Assembly: GCA_963995525.1 (NCBI GenBank)
Contig: OZ023214.1
Span: 35,976,562-36,040,561, forward strand
Direction of reading: 5' to 3'
Source: Escarpia spicata
Taxonomy: Eukaryota; Annelida; Polychaeta; Sabellida; Siboglinidae
Length of the DNA: 64,000 bases
The first letter of the stretch is position 1. The number at the start of each line of letters is the position of its first letter. The notes below the pieces were generated by a model. It searched no databases. It had not been told where the DNA came from and saw only the letters and a list, made by a program, of their open reading frames with translations. Below, one piece after another: positions 33,271 through 45,262 of this stretch. A program made the translations under genes and the position numbers.

Positions 33271-34705
33271 TCTCTTCATTGGAACGGCGATGTTGCCAGC
33301 GATGAGGAAACGTCTGGTGATTGGAGCGCTGATCCAACACTATGCCTGCATACACCACGCACTTGGTAGGTTCGGTCGCAGAATCTGCAGCGCGTGATAA
33401 GTGGTTTCTTGCGACATCATTGGCTGTCTCGTATGTACTTATTTGGTGTTCTCTGCTCGACCGATGTTATGCCGGTGCGAATAGCCAAACGTCATCTGGA
33501 ATAGAACGATCAACTGCAACACCTTGATATCTGCCAACCGGACTGTCTGCTGCCACATGGTGACATTTATGAATGTTCGTGATTGCGCAGTATTTGGCTT
33601 CCCGCTTATCCTTAGCCAAGTCCTCTTTGACAGTGTATACATCGCACGTAATGTCCCGTCTAGCGGAGTCATGAGAAGGCCAGCTTTGTTTTGACATGTG
33701 GCATGTTTGCACCTCAAATATACTATATACCCGATACTATGTCCTCCAATGATACTTCCAAGACTTGACGCAGATGCTGCATTGGTATGCTGGTAAACTG
33801 TGTGATGCCGGATGATCTACTCTGTGCGATTCGGCTTAGCGAAGCAAACCGTGGAACGATAGATGTTGTACTTTATTGCTGTTTTAATGCCACGTTGTGA
33901 CCAGTCCCGTTTGCTAAGTCAAACAAAGGACTTTGGTAACTCTCTCTATCCGGTTGAACATTTCAGCATTGGTCGTAGTATCCATGATATCTGACGGATA
34001 TTTGACGGAGTTCTCCGCAGTTTCGTATGCCGTGTTGTCATGTTGATTGTAAAGCGAAAGGCGTCTCCGGGTCTTTAAACGTCAAAACGTATACTGTGAC
34101 GCACACTATGGATAGCACTATGTATGCAAATGTAATGCTTAAATTCATTTTATTACATTGCATATAACATCTTATAAAGATAACAAATCCATTCTGCGTT
34201 ATTACAAATAACAAAATTAATGTTTACAATCCCAACATGTACCGTTTTTATTATGTTGACGTATAATGGCTAGCATATTAAAGGATGTAAGATATATCAT
34301 ATGCGTGAATCAGTATTAATACATGTCATACAGAATTAGTTTCATGATTCATACTTGTCAATAAGTAATTTAAGCAGCTCAATTCTTCGGCTATAGAGAG
34401 CAAAATTGTAGTCGCGTGCTATATTTGCTGTCGACCTTTCTCGGAGAACCGCAATGCGTGAAACAAAAACCGCTGCATGCTGTATCTCCCATTATATTTG
34501 TATTGAACCGTCAGGTGACCCGATTGCATATGAGCACCAAACAGTACTGTATAGAAGCCAAATTGAATAAACGTAATCAAGTTGTAGTGCGAAGTACAAA
34601 GACGGTAATACAAACCAGGCACGACATGACAGAACACAATACTATCCAAGAGCAATTCCACATTTCTGAGTAATTTTGCAAATAAATGAATCGATAATGG
34701 TGAAA
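33271..34705. other. No gene seen
   Basis: No recognisable exon or mobile element. Overlapping open frames at 33342-33717 on both strands lack domains. Confidence 0.4.
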
Positions 34706-34790
34706 ATTACACGCACACGCACGCCAGCACACGCACAGACACGCTCGCACACAGACACACACAAATGTGTGTGTGTATGCGCGCGCGCGT

Positions 34791-34881
<91 letters not shown>

Positions 34882-34925
34882 TGCGTATGTACGTGTATGT
34901 GCGTGCGTGCGCGCGTGTGCGTATA
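34706..34925. repeat. (CA)n followed by pure (GT)n, about 85 bp
   Basis: A CA-rich interrupted tract (34706-34766) is followed by an uninterrupted GT run at about 34795-34879, then mixed GTGCGT repeats. The two parts are complementary and could form a hairpin. The His-Thr and Cys-Val repeat peptides are artefacts. Confidence 0.95.
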
Positions 34926-36435
34926 TAGTATAACTTATTACAGGACATACCCGTTGTTCCGCTAGATTCAATATGCACACTTCCCCGAACAAGAATATAT
35001 GTTACGTCTAGAACGATGCATTTTGCAATATTGCCTTTTGTAATATACATGCGACTAACAGGTCTAGTTTCCCTTGCGGTTTGCACCATTTGTGACGAGG
35101 AAATTGGCACAACCGATTAGTGGTAAAAAGAGCACTGGCGCTAATGCAGCCATCACATGAATTCCATTTTGACAAATATCAACGTCGGCATTTGCTGAAA
35201 GCACGAACGTAACAATCAGAGCGAGTGTATTGTCAAACGACGTCACAGTGAGTGCTCGTCATATGTGCAGCCATCAGTACTTCGGGACACGGCCCTCGTG
35301 CTTGTTATCTCATCTGAATAGATACTTCCTCTCCGTTTCGCAGAAGGCTTACTATACCCGATTATTCATTCAATAACAAACTGTCCTGGATCTATGCAAA
35401 AAGCAATCTAAGTGCAAAGCAATAGTGAGCTTGCAATTACATGGGACAACACATAATGTGTAAATTATACACAATCGGTACGTTCGGCGTCGTACCTTCA
35501 GGCTCGTGTACACTTCTCTTTATACGACATATTTGCCTTAGTAATAGAAACTAACGAACTTACAAGTAAAGACAATCGATCGTGCTGCAAAGGCCAATCC
35601 GAGTGTTGTCTAATTTCGTATCTAAATGCGCAATTTACCGCTTCCCTAAAGGCAGAGATATTGAGAAAAACGCTTCAACTCGGAAACCATTCCCACGACG
35701 AATAAAATCTATGCATTTCTTTATTCCTTGTTTGCGATTGCAGACACTGTTTCGTCTGTGGAGGTAATATATGCAGACCCGCCGTTCATACCTACTTTCT
35801 CATCCTTCAAGAGATTGCCAGTGTCGAACGCAAAATAATATTGACATGGAGACAAATGCGGACTGGTTCGAAGACAATCACAGATAGGCATTCTGGTTGC
35901 GAGACTTGCATGGCAACCCAGACCTTCAAACTTGTGGTAAATTATAAAATATAGAATACTAAAAATAAACATAACATAAATAAATTATAAATGAAAACAG
36001 CATTTTTAAACGTGCTTCTTGAACACAGCGAAATCACAAAATCAGCGCCGTTCAATGATTCGTCTATGTAGAAAAAGAACAAGCAAATTTAAAGGAAACT
36101 TGTGGACGGATAACGGGAAGGTCGTACGAGTTCAAAATTGTTTGAAGGATATTAGTGATGCAGCGCGCTGATGTACTTAGTATAGGTGATAATAAGGAGG
36201 CAGACAATCCGATAGATAGCATAATGGGCCTGGTTATATAAATAAAGCAATAATTATGTCTGTGTGAAAATGTATTTTGAAGGCCTCGTTTTGGAGTGAA
36301 TCGAAAACGGCACCCATTTTTGCCAAGTGCACTGTGCACGCATTTTGGCGGCGTCAAATAGAATGAAACTACTCCATACCAGATGCAGGCGACACGAACA
36401 ATATAGGCGTACAGCACATGTCGCCTGATCTTTAA
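34926..36435. other. No gene seen
   Basis: Unique or very old sequence. The last part may already belong to the hAT-type element whose terminus is at 36621. Confidence 0.35.
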
Positions 36436-36439
36436 ATGT

Positions 36440-36621
36440 CGTGTAATGCATTTCCAATTTTTTGAAACATTTGACATGAACTATTCGTCGTGCATGCATC
36501 AGGGAGGAACAAGCGGGACAATAATGAAACATTTGGACTCTAACTGGATACTCTTGGCGACCCACTCAAAATGGCTTGTCGACCCACGATTGAGTCGCGA
36601 CCCAGGGGTTAAGAACCGCAG
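36440..36621 (-). mobile_element. hAT-type element terminus, second copy of the family at 14060
   Basis: Read on the minus strand from 36621 this begins CTGCGGTTCTTAACCC, followed by GGGTCGCGAC, AAGCCATTTTGAGT and GGTCGCCAAGAGTA. The same order of words occurs at 14060-14180. The other terminus was not found, so the element is truncated or its far end is too diverged. Confidence 0.55.
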
Positions 36622-38159
36622 CGTTGAGCAATAGAAGATGCGATAACGTTTTTGATGTAGGATGGTTACATAAATCCAAAATACGTGTACAATTACTTAT
36701 GGCTGGGTGATGGGTTGGCCGTCACCACATATCGCGGAGAAAATAAATCGATACAGTAGAGCCACCTATCGAATAGAACATATATTAATGCACATTTAAG
36801 GTAGATAATACCTTGGTACCCATGTCACGTCACTTGAATTCGGTGGTTATTGGCTACAAGTGTCATATGAATGATTTTTGGGAATAAATTTATGTTATTG
36901 ATTTATGAAATAATTATTTATTATATCATAGCAGAATGTCGTTTTATCCCTGTACATTTACGTAAACCTACCTACTTCTGTCATCTGCGGTCCAGCACTG
37001 AGTAACGACAGCTGAATAAGATTATTTTTGAAAAGCTATCGCCGTCTGTCTGGGCAACACAGGTCCAGGGTTGCAAATTGAGCGAGCACCTTTTTTTTCA
37101 AAATCCAGCGACTGCTCTGATCGATATGCGCGGAGTGTGCGACAAAGCCCGTTTGGTCCGTTTTTAGTATTGGCTGCCAGATTCCGTTTCCCTGTCGGTT
37201 GATTAATCATCCACCTGTTCAGACGATGCGCGCATGTAGGTGATAAATTCCGACGCGCTGCCTTACTGGCAAAAGCTCGCCAAAGACGAATCGCTTCGAC
37301 GGGTAGCCGGAACCGTGTTCTGACACGGAGCTCGTTGTCGCAGTTATTTTAAGGATTTCCTTAAATGATTTAAACGGTTGAAAAATCACGAGTACGTCAA
37401 ATAGGCTGCTAGGTATCAGCGAATTGGTCTTACGGTGTGGAGATATATTATATGTAGTTTGCTTAAGCTGCTTTTAGAGAGGCGGCAAATCTGTGAATGT
37501 CGTCATAGAGGATTTGCTGACGGGAGTGGGGGGACACATCTTGAACATTCTGTGTAAAATTGCGCATTCATGTCACTCTTTGTGTAATTTCCTACAGGGC
37601 TGTTTAACATTATTATACATTGCCCCATAGGCCTTTTAATTTTTGAAATTTGGGGGAAACTTCCGGTGGTGAATTGGTTTGAATTTGGTGTAGCAAACTT
37701 GCGAGAATACATGGATATTTGATCAAGATAAGTGATATTATTGAGTGCCTGTCATACATAACGTAGGTGTAGATACACATTAAGCAAGATTTTGTGTTAG
37801 TTAGTTAGCTATAGGGAGTAATCTAGGGTAGTTTAAAAGTAGGTCACTGACGAAGTTAACGTAACGTGAACGACAATAGAATAGGGTTAAGTGAGATAGT
37901 CGATGTAGTTAGATGAGTAGTTAAAACCTGAAATAACAAACTTATAAAGTGTATATTAGTACACAGGAAACAGTCTTTGTAAGGATTACCTTGAATGTAA
38001 GCCTAATTTCAACTTGAACACATCGTCATCGCAAGACACGGTGTGTCACTGTGTTAACAGAAATAACTAACTATAACCTAAACAATCTGGTGTGAATAGT
38101 ACACAGAAAAGTCTTTTTAAAGGCTATATAAAACTATTTTGAATATAAATAAATTATGA
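36622..38159. other. No gene seen; probably includes the 5' UTR of the next LINE
   Basis: No exon recognised. Since the CR1 ORF1 begins near 38160, part of 37700-38160 may be its 5' region, but the 5' end cannot be located from the sequence alone. Confidence 0.35.
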
Positions 38160-38189
38160 TATGGAACCTTGCAAGCGGCAACTCAGGGC

Positions 38190-38500
38190 AAAACGACACT
38201 TAGTTTGCAACGACTGCCAGAGCTGAGTGGATTTTGCAATTGTCTGGCTGTCCAAAATCAAGGGCAGAGACTAAAGAAGATTGATTCCCTTTCCGGTGTA
38301 TGGAGTGTTTGAGGGTGGAATGTCTGATGAAGGAGGTGTGTAAGTTGACGGATGTAGTGAAGGAGATGGAGGTGAGACTCAACATGGAAATAGATGGAAC
38401 GGAGAGGGATGACAGGGAGAGAGATGGGAATACTGCGACACAGCAGGAGCAAAGTTGTGACACGGGGACTGAAGAAAAGGGATTGAGAGGAACGTGACAG
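38190..38500 (+). pseudogene. CR1 ORF1 N-terminal Cys-rich and coiled-coil part
   Basis: With one frameshift the plus strand reads a C-x2-C ... C pattern (LVCNDCQ, then GCPKSRAET), followed by FRCMECLRVECLMKEVCKL and VVKEMEVRLNMEIDG. CR1 ORF1 proteins commonly start with a PHD-like zinc finger followed by a coiled coil; the spacing is consistent but degenerate. Confidence 0.6.
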
Positions 38501-39049
38501 GTGGGAAGGAACAAGAAAATTAGAAGAAGACAGAGGAACGGAGGAAAATTGTTCGGCAGAGGAAAAGAAAACGGGTCAGTGGGGATAGATCAACAGGTGG
38601 TCAGACTGTAGAGAACAAGGAGAGACGAGACAGCGATACAGGTGGTGAAGAGGTAGATACCACAGAGGTAGTTGGTAAGACTGTGAAACAGAAGACAGAG
38701 AAGAAGACGGATGGAAGAAGAGAGAGTCTTCAGCAAAAGACAGAAAACATGACAGGCGTGAAGGTGACAGGGGGAAAGTGACCGTAGAGAAGGAGGTAGA
38801 AGGAAAAACGGGACGGGAGAAGAGAGAAGAAAATGTGATGGGAGGAAAGTTGAAGGAACGAAAGGAAGTGAGAGTAAATGTGCTAGAAGAGAAGATGACA
38901 GGAGGAACGGGGACAAGAGAAAAGCGACAGGAAAGAATGGAACGAGGAGAATGTGACAGGAGAGAAGACGGCAGGGGAAAAGACAACAACCAGACAGATG
39001 CAAACCGGAGAATGAGCTACTCTGAGGCAGTGATTGAGGGGGCAATGAG

Positions 39050-39570
39050 AAAAGAGAGGGTGTTCATGGGTAAATCTATTTTAAGAAAGACAGAAAAGGC
39101 ATTAACTGAGGGGAGGACGTCTTTGTTTGTTTATAGGGGGCTAGTATGGAGCATGTGACTGAAAGGGTAGATAAGGTATTGGGGCATGGCAAGGGAGGGA
39201 CTATACTGGTACACGTAGGGGCAGATAATGCAGACAAGGAGGGAACAACTGGGATAGTACAGAAGTACAGACAGTTAGTGACGAAACTAAAGAAGACAAG
39301 AGTCTAACAGATTATTCTCTCTGGAATTGTCCCAGTAATGGGAGGAAGAGGGCCAACATATAGAAACTGCCAGAGGATGGCGATCAACGCACTAGTTGAG
39401 CAGATGTGTGAGAAAGAGGGGGTGGGATTCACAGATTTATGAGGGTACTTTGTTGGGAGGGAAGATATGTACATGAGATATGGCCTCCATCTATGTGGAA
39501 AGGGGGCAGCAGTATTCTCAGAGAACCTGCTGCGATCTGTTAACAGTGGGAGAGGTTGCATCTGTTTAAA
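39050..39570 (+). pseudogene. CR1 ORF1 esterase (SGNH/GDSL-like) remnant
   Basis: Reading across two frames: RVFMGKSILRKTEKALTEG, SMEHVTERVDKVLGHGKGG, TILVHVGADNADKEG, IILSGIVPVMGGRGPTYRNC, MAINALVEQMCEKEGVGF, YFVGREDMYMR, GLHLCGKGAAVFSENLLRSV. These correspond to the GDSI block, the VHVGTNN block and the catalytic D-G-x-H-L block of the esterase domain known from CR1 ORF1 proteins. Here GDS has become GKS and the D-G before LHL is altered, so the catalytic residues are damaged in addition to stop codons. Confidence 0.75.
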
Positions 39571-39681
39571 CTAGATTCGCAGGGGGGATTCACAGAGAAG
39601 CCTGAAACTGGAGGCATAGATAAAGACAGCACAAATAAATAAGCAAAGAACAGTCTGGAAAACTGTTCTGAAGCTGGACAT

Positions 39682-40330
39682 AAATTTGCAATTTAAATGC
39701 AAGGAGTATAGTAAACAAAAGAAATTAACTAAACATCATGGTAGAAGATATTGACCCTCACATAATAGGTATAACCGAATCATGGGCCACCACCGATATA
39801 TCAGATGCCGAATTGGGACTGACAGGATATGCACTGTTTAGGAAAGATAGAATAGGAAGAAGGGGAGGTGGAGTTATTTTATATACTAACGAATCTATCC
39901 AGACTTATGAAATGAAATTAGAAAGAGAAGCAGATTGCGAAGAAGCTGTTTGGTGTAACATAGTTACAGGAAAGTCAACGTTACCGGTTGGGTTAATTTA
40001 TCGAAGTCCAAACATAAACATAGAAGAGAATGAAAAAGTACAAAACGCTGTAAGGGAAGTGAGCAAACGGGACTGTATTATTATGGGGGATTTTAACCAC
40101 GGGCATATACAATGGAAATATCTACAGAGTATGGGGAGTGAGGACCACAAGTTTTTAGTTTTAGTACAAGATAGTTTCCATTCTCAACATGTGCTAGAAC
40201 CAACCAGGGGTGAGAATGTGTTTTGTCTTCACAGAATAAATTAGTTGACAATGTCAAGATATGTGAGCCACTGGGGAGTAGTGATCACAACCAGATACAT
40301 TTTACCATCAAAGTAAAATCAGAAAGGAAT
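39682..40330 (+). pseudogene. CR1 ORF2 endonuclease domain
   Basis: Starts ICNLNARSIVNKRN (39682), with a stop a few codons later, then the open frame 39738-40244. That frame contains IIGITESWA (catalytic Glu), GGGVILYTN, LPVGLIYRSPN, CIIMGDFNHGHIQW (catalytic Asp/Asn) and VLEPTRGENV. A frameshift near 40220 leads to NKLVDNVKICEPLGSSDHNQIHFTIKV, holding the catalytic Asp-His pair. The active-site residues themselves are preserved, unlike the frame. Confidence 0.8.
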
Positions 40331-42180
40331 AGTGAAAAGCAGTACAGGATAAATGTCCACAAAGGAAGATATAAGGACATGAGGAAATACTTAGCAAAGA
40401 TCGACTGGAATAACACACTGAAGAATAAGACAGCAACAGAATGCTGGAATATCGTAAAGAGTGAAATTGAGTGCATCGTCGATACATTTGTTCTCTTATA
40501 AAACAAGGGAAACGGTCCAAAAAGAAACACACTGAAAAAATTAAGTACAAACAAATGATGTACTGGAAAGACTGAAGACTACAACATTGATAAAGAAGCA
40601 CTTAACCAAGCTACAGCTGAAACTAGAAATTCTAGTGAACAACTATGAACAAAAATTAGCTTGAAATATAAAACATGACAGCAAGAGTTTGTATGCATAT
40701 GTTCGAAGCAAACAGAAAGTTCAGGATAAGGTCGGTCCTCTAGAAGATAGTGCTGGAAATATAATACCAACGGGATTCTTAATGGCAGAAGACCTGAATG
40801 GATATTTTAGTTCGGTGTTTACCAGAGAAGATACTAGTTCACTGCCAATACCAGAGGCTAAGTTCAAGGGGGCAGAATCAGACTATTTAGGACAGTTAAT
40901 TGTAACCCCGTAAATGGTAGCTAAGAAAATTAGGGCTATGAAGGATAATATATCACCTGGATTAGCATACCGCTTGCAACAGTTTTCAACTTGTCATTAG
41001 AAGAGGGAGTGGTTCCTTTAGTATGGAAAGAAACAAACACTATACCGTCATTTAAAAAACGGTTCGACAAACAAGTCAGAGAACTATAGACCAGTGAGTT
41101 TAACATCGGTGATTTGCAAATTATTAGAAAGACTAATTAGACCACGTGGTGGGTTTTGTTTTTAAACATAACCAGATAAACCCATCTCAACATGGGTTTC
41201 TAAAACCGAGGTGATGTTTAACAAATATGTTATGGTTTTTTTGGAAGATATCAGTTGGTAGACGAGGAATCACCAGTAGATATAATTTACGTAGATTTTC
41301 AGAAAGCTTTCGACAAAGTGCCACATCAAATATTATTGCTTAAACAAAAGGCCCATGGCATAGGAAATGGTATAATTGACTGGATAGAAAAATGGCTGAT
41401 TGACAGAAGATAACGGGTAGTTGTTGACGGGGAGGCTTCAAACTGGAAATACGTTTTGAGTGGATTACCACAGGGATCAGTCTAGGACCTACATTATTCT
41501 TAATATATATATATATATATATACCTGTAAACGATTTGGGCGATCATATAACAAGCAAGGTGTTGAAATTTGCGGATGATTCATAAATGTTTAGAACAAA
41601 TTAAAATGATGGAGATAGACAGCATTTACAAGATGATCTTGACAGGTTGATCAAATGATCTGAAAAGTGGCAAATGTTGTTCAATTTTGGGAAATGTAAA
41701 TGCCTCCACAGAGGATATGGGAACGAAGATGTAGAATATACAATGGGGGTATTGTACTAAGTACTACTATAAAAGAAAAGGACTTAGGGTTAACTATTAG
41801 TGCTGATATGAAGATTCCAGAGCAGTGCGGAATTGCAGCTTCAAGGGGAAATCAAATCCTTGGATTAATTAAGCGAAATATAACGTATAAGGAAAAAGAA
41901 CTAATAATACCGCTGTACAAAACTACAGTTGGGCCTCATTTAGAATATTGTATACAAGCGTGGAGACCATACCGCAAGAAAGACATATATATGCTAGAAA
42001 GAGTCCAGAGGAGAGCGACTAAAATTATACCAACAATGAGGGATTTTTGTTATGTAAAACGTCTAAAAGAATGTGGTTTAACAACACTAGAGACCAGGAG
42101 ATTGAGAGGAGATCAGAGAGAAGTGTTTAAAATATTGAAGGGTTATAAAGATATTCATAGAAATATTTCTCAGTAAAGAA
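40270..42180 (+). pseudogene. CR1 ORF2 reverse transcriptase, multiply disrupted
   Basis: Fragments in order: YKDMRKYLAKIDWNNTLKNK (40370), the block at 40689-40913 (VRSKQKVQDKVGPLEDSAGN), a deletion around 40960 that removes the PGVDG block, YRPVSLTSVICKLLERL (41085), IIYVDFQKAFDKVPHQ (41280), LSGLPQGS (41455), KVLKFADDS (41560, the DD pair kept) and 41700-42176 (KDLGLTISADMKIPEQCGIA, HLEYCIQAWRPYRKKDI). A (TA)n expansion at 41502-41522 interrupts the FLIYIND segment. Closely similar to the uninterrupted copy at 22583-24742. Confidence 0.85.
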
Positions 42181-42411
42181 AGATAGAAAGACTAGAAGAC
42201 ATGAAGTTACATTAGTAAAGGAGCAGTGTAGATTAGTTATAAGAAAGTTCTAAAGACTGTAAATGAATGGAACATATTATTTGCTGATTGTGTGGGTGCT
42301 AATAGTGTGAATATGTTTAAAAATAAAATCGACACATACCCCAGTAGGGCGGGATAGATGTAGATAAAAAGGTCAGATTCTCGATAAGCCGAAGGGCTTC
42401 CTTAACCACCT

Positions 42412-42452
42412 GCCATCTAGAGTTAATTCTCTGGATGGCAATCTTGTTAAAT
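42412..42452 (+). repeat. CR1 LINE 3' hairpin and tail, second copy
   Basis: GCCATCTAGAG, loop TTAATT, CTCTGGATGGC, then AATCTTGTTAAATC. Same structure as 22485-22533 on the other strand. Confidence 0.8.
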
Positions 42453-42549
42453 CATTTGCCCACCCCCTCGTTAGGCCAATTTGCCCCCACCCCAATCATG
42501 CACCTGTCCTGCCTTATTACAGGATATCAGCCCAAAGTACGCTTCATAC

Positions 42550-42749
42550 NNNNNNNNNNNNNNNNNNNNNNNNNNNNNNNNNNNNNNNNNNNNNNNNNNN
42601 NNNNNNNNNNNNNNNNNNNNNNNNNNNNNNNNNNNNNNNNNNNNNNNNNNNNNNNNNNNNNNNNNNNNNNNNNNNNNNNNNNNNNNNNNNNNNNNNNNNN
42701 NNNNNNNNNNNNNNNNNNNNNNNNNNNNNNNNNNNNNNNNNNNNNNNNN
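42550..42749. other. Assembly gap (200 N)
   Basis: Exactly 200 unresolved bases, probably a scaffolding gap of nominal size. The junction between the CR1 tail and the RTE element on its right is therefore not known. Confidence 1.
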
Positions 42750-44220
42750 TCTTTGCGTTCTTCCATGCAGTGGGTATTCGTCTTTCTGATAAGCATTTAG
42801 TATACAGCTTAGCTAGTGTCTTCGAGGCGGTATCTTCTCCTGCTTTTAATGCCTCAATGTTTGCATGGTCTTTGCCTGATGCCTCTCATTCTTTATATCT
42901 CGTAGCGCTTCTTCCACATCCCATGGTGTTATCTCTGGTACCTCTTTCTAGTCGGTGTGAATTATGGTACTCTGTTCACAGTCGTATAGCTCGGTGTAGA
43001 ATTCCTCTATTCGTTCTATGGTCATGTGTTGGTCTTGTATTTTCGTAGAATGCTTATCGAGAAGTGTAATCAATCTGTATTGGCCTAGAGCTTGTGTTCT
43101 TCTGGCTTTCTTCAGGCTCATTGATGTACTATTCCACAATTGCTCATCGTGTTTTCATCAGGTCTCGTGTTGGTGACGATATTCTCGTCTTTACTTGCTT
43201 GTTCATTGCTTTGGCTACACTTGCCGCACTTAGTTGGATCATCTCACTGATGTTTTCGTTCATGGTGTCGATGTCGTCTAGTTATTGTAGGGTCTCGAAT
43301 CGATTTCGCAGTTCGAGTTGGAATTCGATCTTTTTTGTTCCTTTTGTGACTACTCTTGTTGGTCTCTTGTTTATAAACTTCTTCATTTCCTCCTTTACGC
43401 CTAGTTTCATTTTGCTTATTACCATTCTGTGGTTACTTCCGATGTTGACTTGGTTGATGACAGTTACGTATGTGACCAATGTCTGGTCTGCTTGTTAGAG
43501 TGTAGTCAATTTCGTTCGTCGTTTCGTCATTTGGGCTTTTCCACGTTTCCATCTCCTCCCCGCGTCCTTCTGACCCATTGATGACTTTGTATTTTCTTGA
43601 TGTTGCCCATTCTACCAAAGTGTAGCCTCTTTCGTTTGTTACTCTTAGACCAAATTTGCCTGTTGCAGTTTGTATTTGTTTGTTTCCGTACTTGCGCATT
43701 AAAGTCTCCCATCACTATCGTGTAGTAGTTTTGGCTTTACTAAGATCTCATCCAAATCTTTGTAGAAGTTACTTATGTATTCTTCTGAGTTCACGTACTT
43801 ACACTATCTTCGGTTTGTAGCGTTTTGTTATGCGTAGAACAAGTTCTGCTCATCTGGGGCTGATGCCATTGACCCGCATTATATTCTCTTTTCGTTTCTT
43901 GTTTATGAGAAAGCCTAGTCCTGCTTGGCCGTTGTTCGCCGTGGAATTGTATAGTAGGTGGCCGCTTTGTAAGGCAGTGAAGCACACTTCTCTTCTTCGG
44001 ACTTCTCCGACCCCTATCACGTCCCATACCAATCTGGTTTCCCTAAATTCTTCCTCCAGTTCATGTATTTGTTCATCTTTTAGTAGTGTTCTTACGTTAC
44101 AGGTTGCTATCTTCAGTCTACTTACCTTCTCTCGGCGGTTCTTCTTGACCCAGATATACTTAATATCCCCTGCACGCAGCCCTACATGACCAGAGCTGCC
44201 TTCCTGGTCATACACGCTTT
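42750..44220 (-). pseudogene. RTE-type LINE, 5' UTR and endonuclease, decayed and cut by the gap
   Basis: On the minus strand from 44215: an upstream segment, then VSRLKIATCNVRTLLKDEQI (about 44125), WDVIGVGEVRRRE (catalytic Glu), SGHLLYNSTANNGQAGLGF, then with frameshifts MMGDFNAQVRKQ (43715), GKFGLRVTNERGYTLVEWAT, WKSPNDETTNEIDYTL and INQVNIGSNHRMVISKMKL (about 43465). This is the endonuclease of an RTE-group LINE. The usual S-D-H near the end is S-N-H here, so the catalytic Asp is lost. The reverse transcriptase should follow leftward but only fragments remain before the gap. Confidence 0.85.
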
Positions 44221-44279
44221 CGATGTGTTTAGGACTGGGGGCCTTGGCTTTATTGTACTTTGCATGCTGGTGTTGTTGG

Positions 44280-44438
44280 CCTACACTTCCACGCTGGCCG
44301 GTGCGGGTTAAAAGGGGCAGGCAACGTAGGGTGAACGAAATTGCCCAAGTTTCGACATGTGGCTGTTTCGATACCGAACCGTCGACCGGTCAACAAAATA
44401 AAAATTCGACACTAACCACTCGGCCATTGCGTCCCACC
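44280..44438 (-). mobile_element. tRNA-derived SINE (5' part), minus strand
   Basis: From 44438 downward the minus strand reads GGGACGCAATGGCCGAGTGG TTAG, a tRNA-like box A region (TGGCCGAGTGGTTAG, as in Leu/Ser tRNAs). About 30 bases later comes GGTTCGGTATCGA, a box-B-like sequence. The body continues GGGCAATTTCGTTCACCCTA CGTTGCCTG, resembling the central part of the SINEs at 50706 and 59299. The right boundary with the RTE element is unclear. Confidence 0.6.
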
Positions 44439-44439
<1 letters not shown>

Positions 44440-44472
<33 letters not shown>

Positions 44473-44496
44473 ATTTATATATATATGTATATATAT

Positions 44497-44531
<35 letters not shown>

Positions 44532-44541
44532 CGTATATATG
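44440..44541. repeat. (TA)n microsatellite
   Basis: Long TA tracts with a few interruptions, directly at the 5' end of the SINE. Confidence 0.95.
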
Positions 44542-44563
44542 TATATATTCCCCTACTGTCATA

Positions 44564-44860
<297 letters not shown>

Positions 44861-45129
44861 TGTGTGTTTACCATCATGCGTGCACGCGTAAACACATTTG
44901 TAGCATTTGTAGTGATATGTTCTCAGCTGATTGTGCCACTGCCAAATATGTCAGTTGAGATGTTTTTTGAAATATCCATATCGTGCGATGTTTATAACCA
45001 TAGTCAATACAGCAGACCCGGGAGTCTACGGCGTAAACAATTACCGGATTTGCTTTGTCGCTGCAAGTTGTAAATTTGTCACGCATAGTGCACGGCATGG
45101 CATGATAATAGTTGTTCATGCACAAAAAC
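44861..45129. other. No gene seen
   Basis: Short unique interval after the microsatellite. Confidence 0.4.
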
Positions 45130-45262
45130 TGCTCCTGAATCGAAGTGGACTAACTGGACCTTCGGCACGTCCCAGAGGGCGGCAGAAACCCGAAACAGAT
45201 GGCGGGGGCTGCCAGGAAGTCATCATTGGTGCCCCAACGACCTCTTGAACAGTTAGTCGGTG
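45130..45262 (+). pseudogene. Possible LINE 3'-end fragment
   Basis: One frame reads AETRNRWRGLPGSHHWCPNDLLNS then stop. It resembles the RDR.RWR.L..... C-terminal end of RTE-like ORF2 proteins. The match is short and from recall, so it is tentative. Confidence 0.35.

Larger units (their letters stand above)
38160..42452 (+). mobile_element. CR1-type LINE, nearly full-length but inactivated
   Basis: In order: ORF1 with a Cys-rich segment and coiled coil (38190-38500), a Lys/Glu-rich spacer (38500-39000), an SGNH-type esterase remnant (39050-39570), ORF2 endonuclease (39682-40330), reverse transcriptase (40270-42180), and a 3' UTR with the terminal hairpin GCCATCTAGAG-loop-CTCTGGATGGC (42412-42439) and ATCTTGTTAA tail. 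It is the same family as the truncated copy at 22485-24725, which is on the opposite strand. Many stops, frameshifts and deletions separate it from function. Confidence 0.85.

Noticed and set aside
34577..35110. 177-codon frame with a long His-Thr repeat
   Set aside because: Translation of a (CA)n microsatellite.
38576..39045. Minus-strand Ser/Leu/Pro-rich frames
   Set aside because: Antisense of the purine-rich CR1 ORF1 region.
42435..42800. Frames spanning the N gap
   Set aside because: They include unresolved bases and have no meaning.
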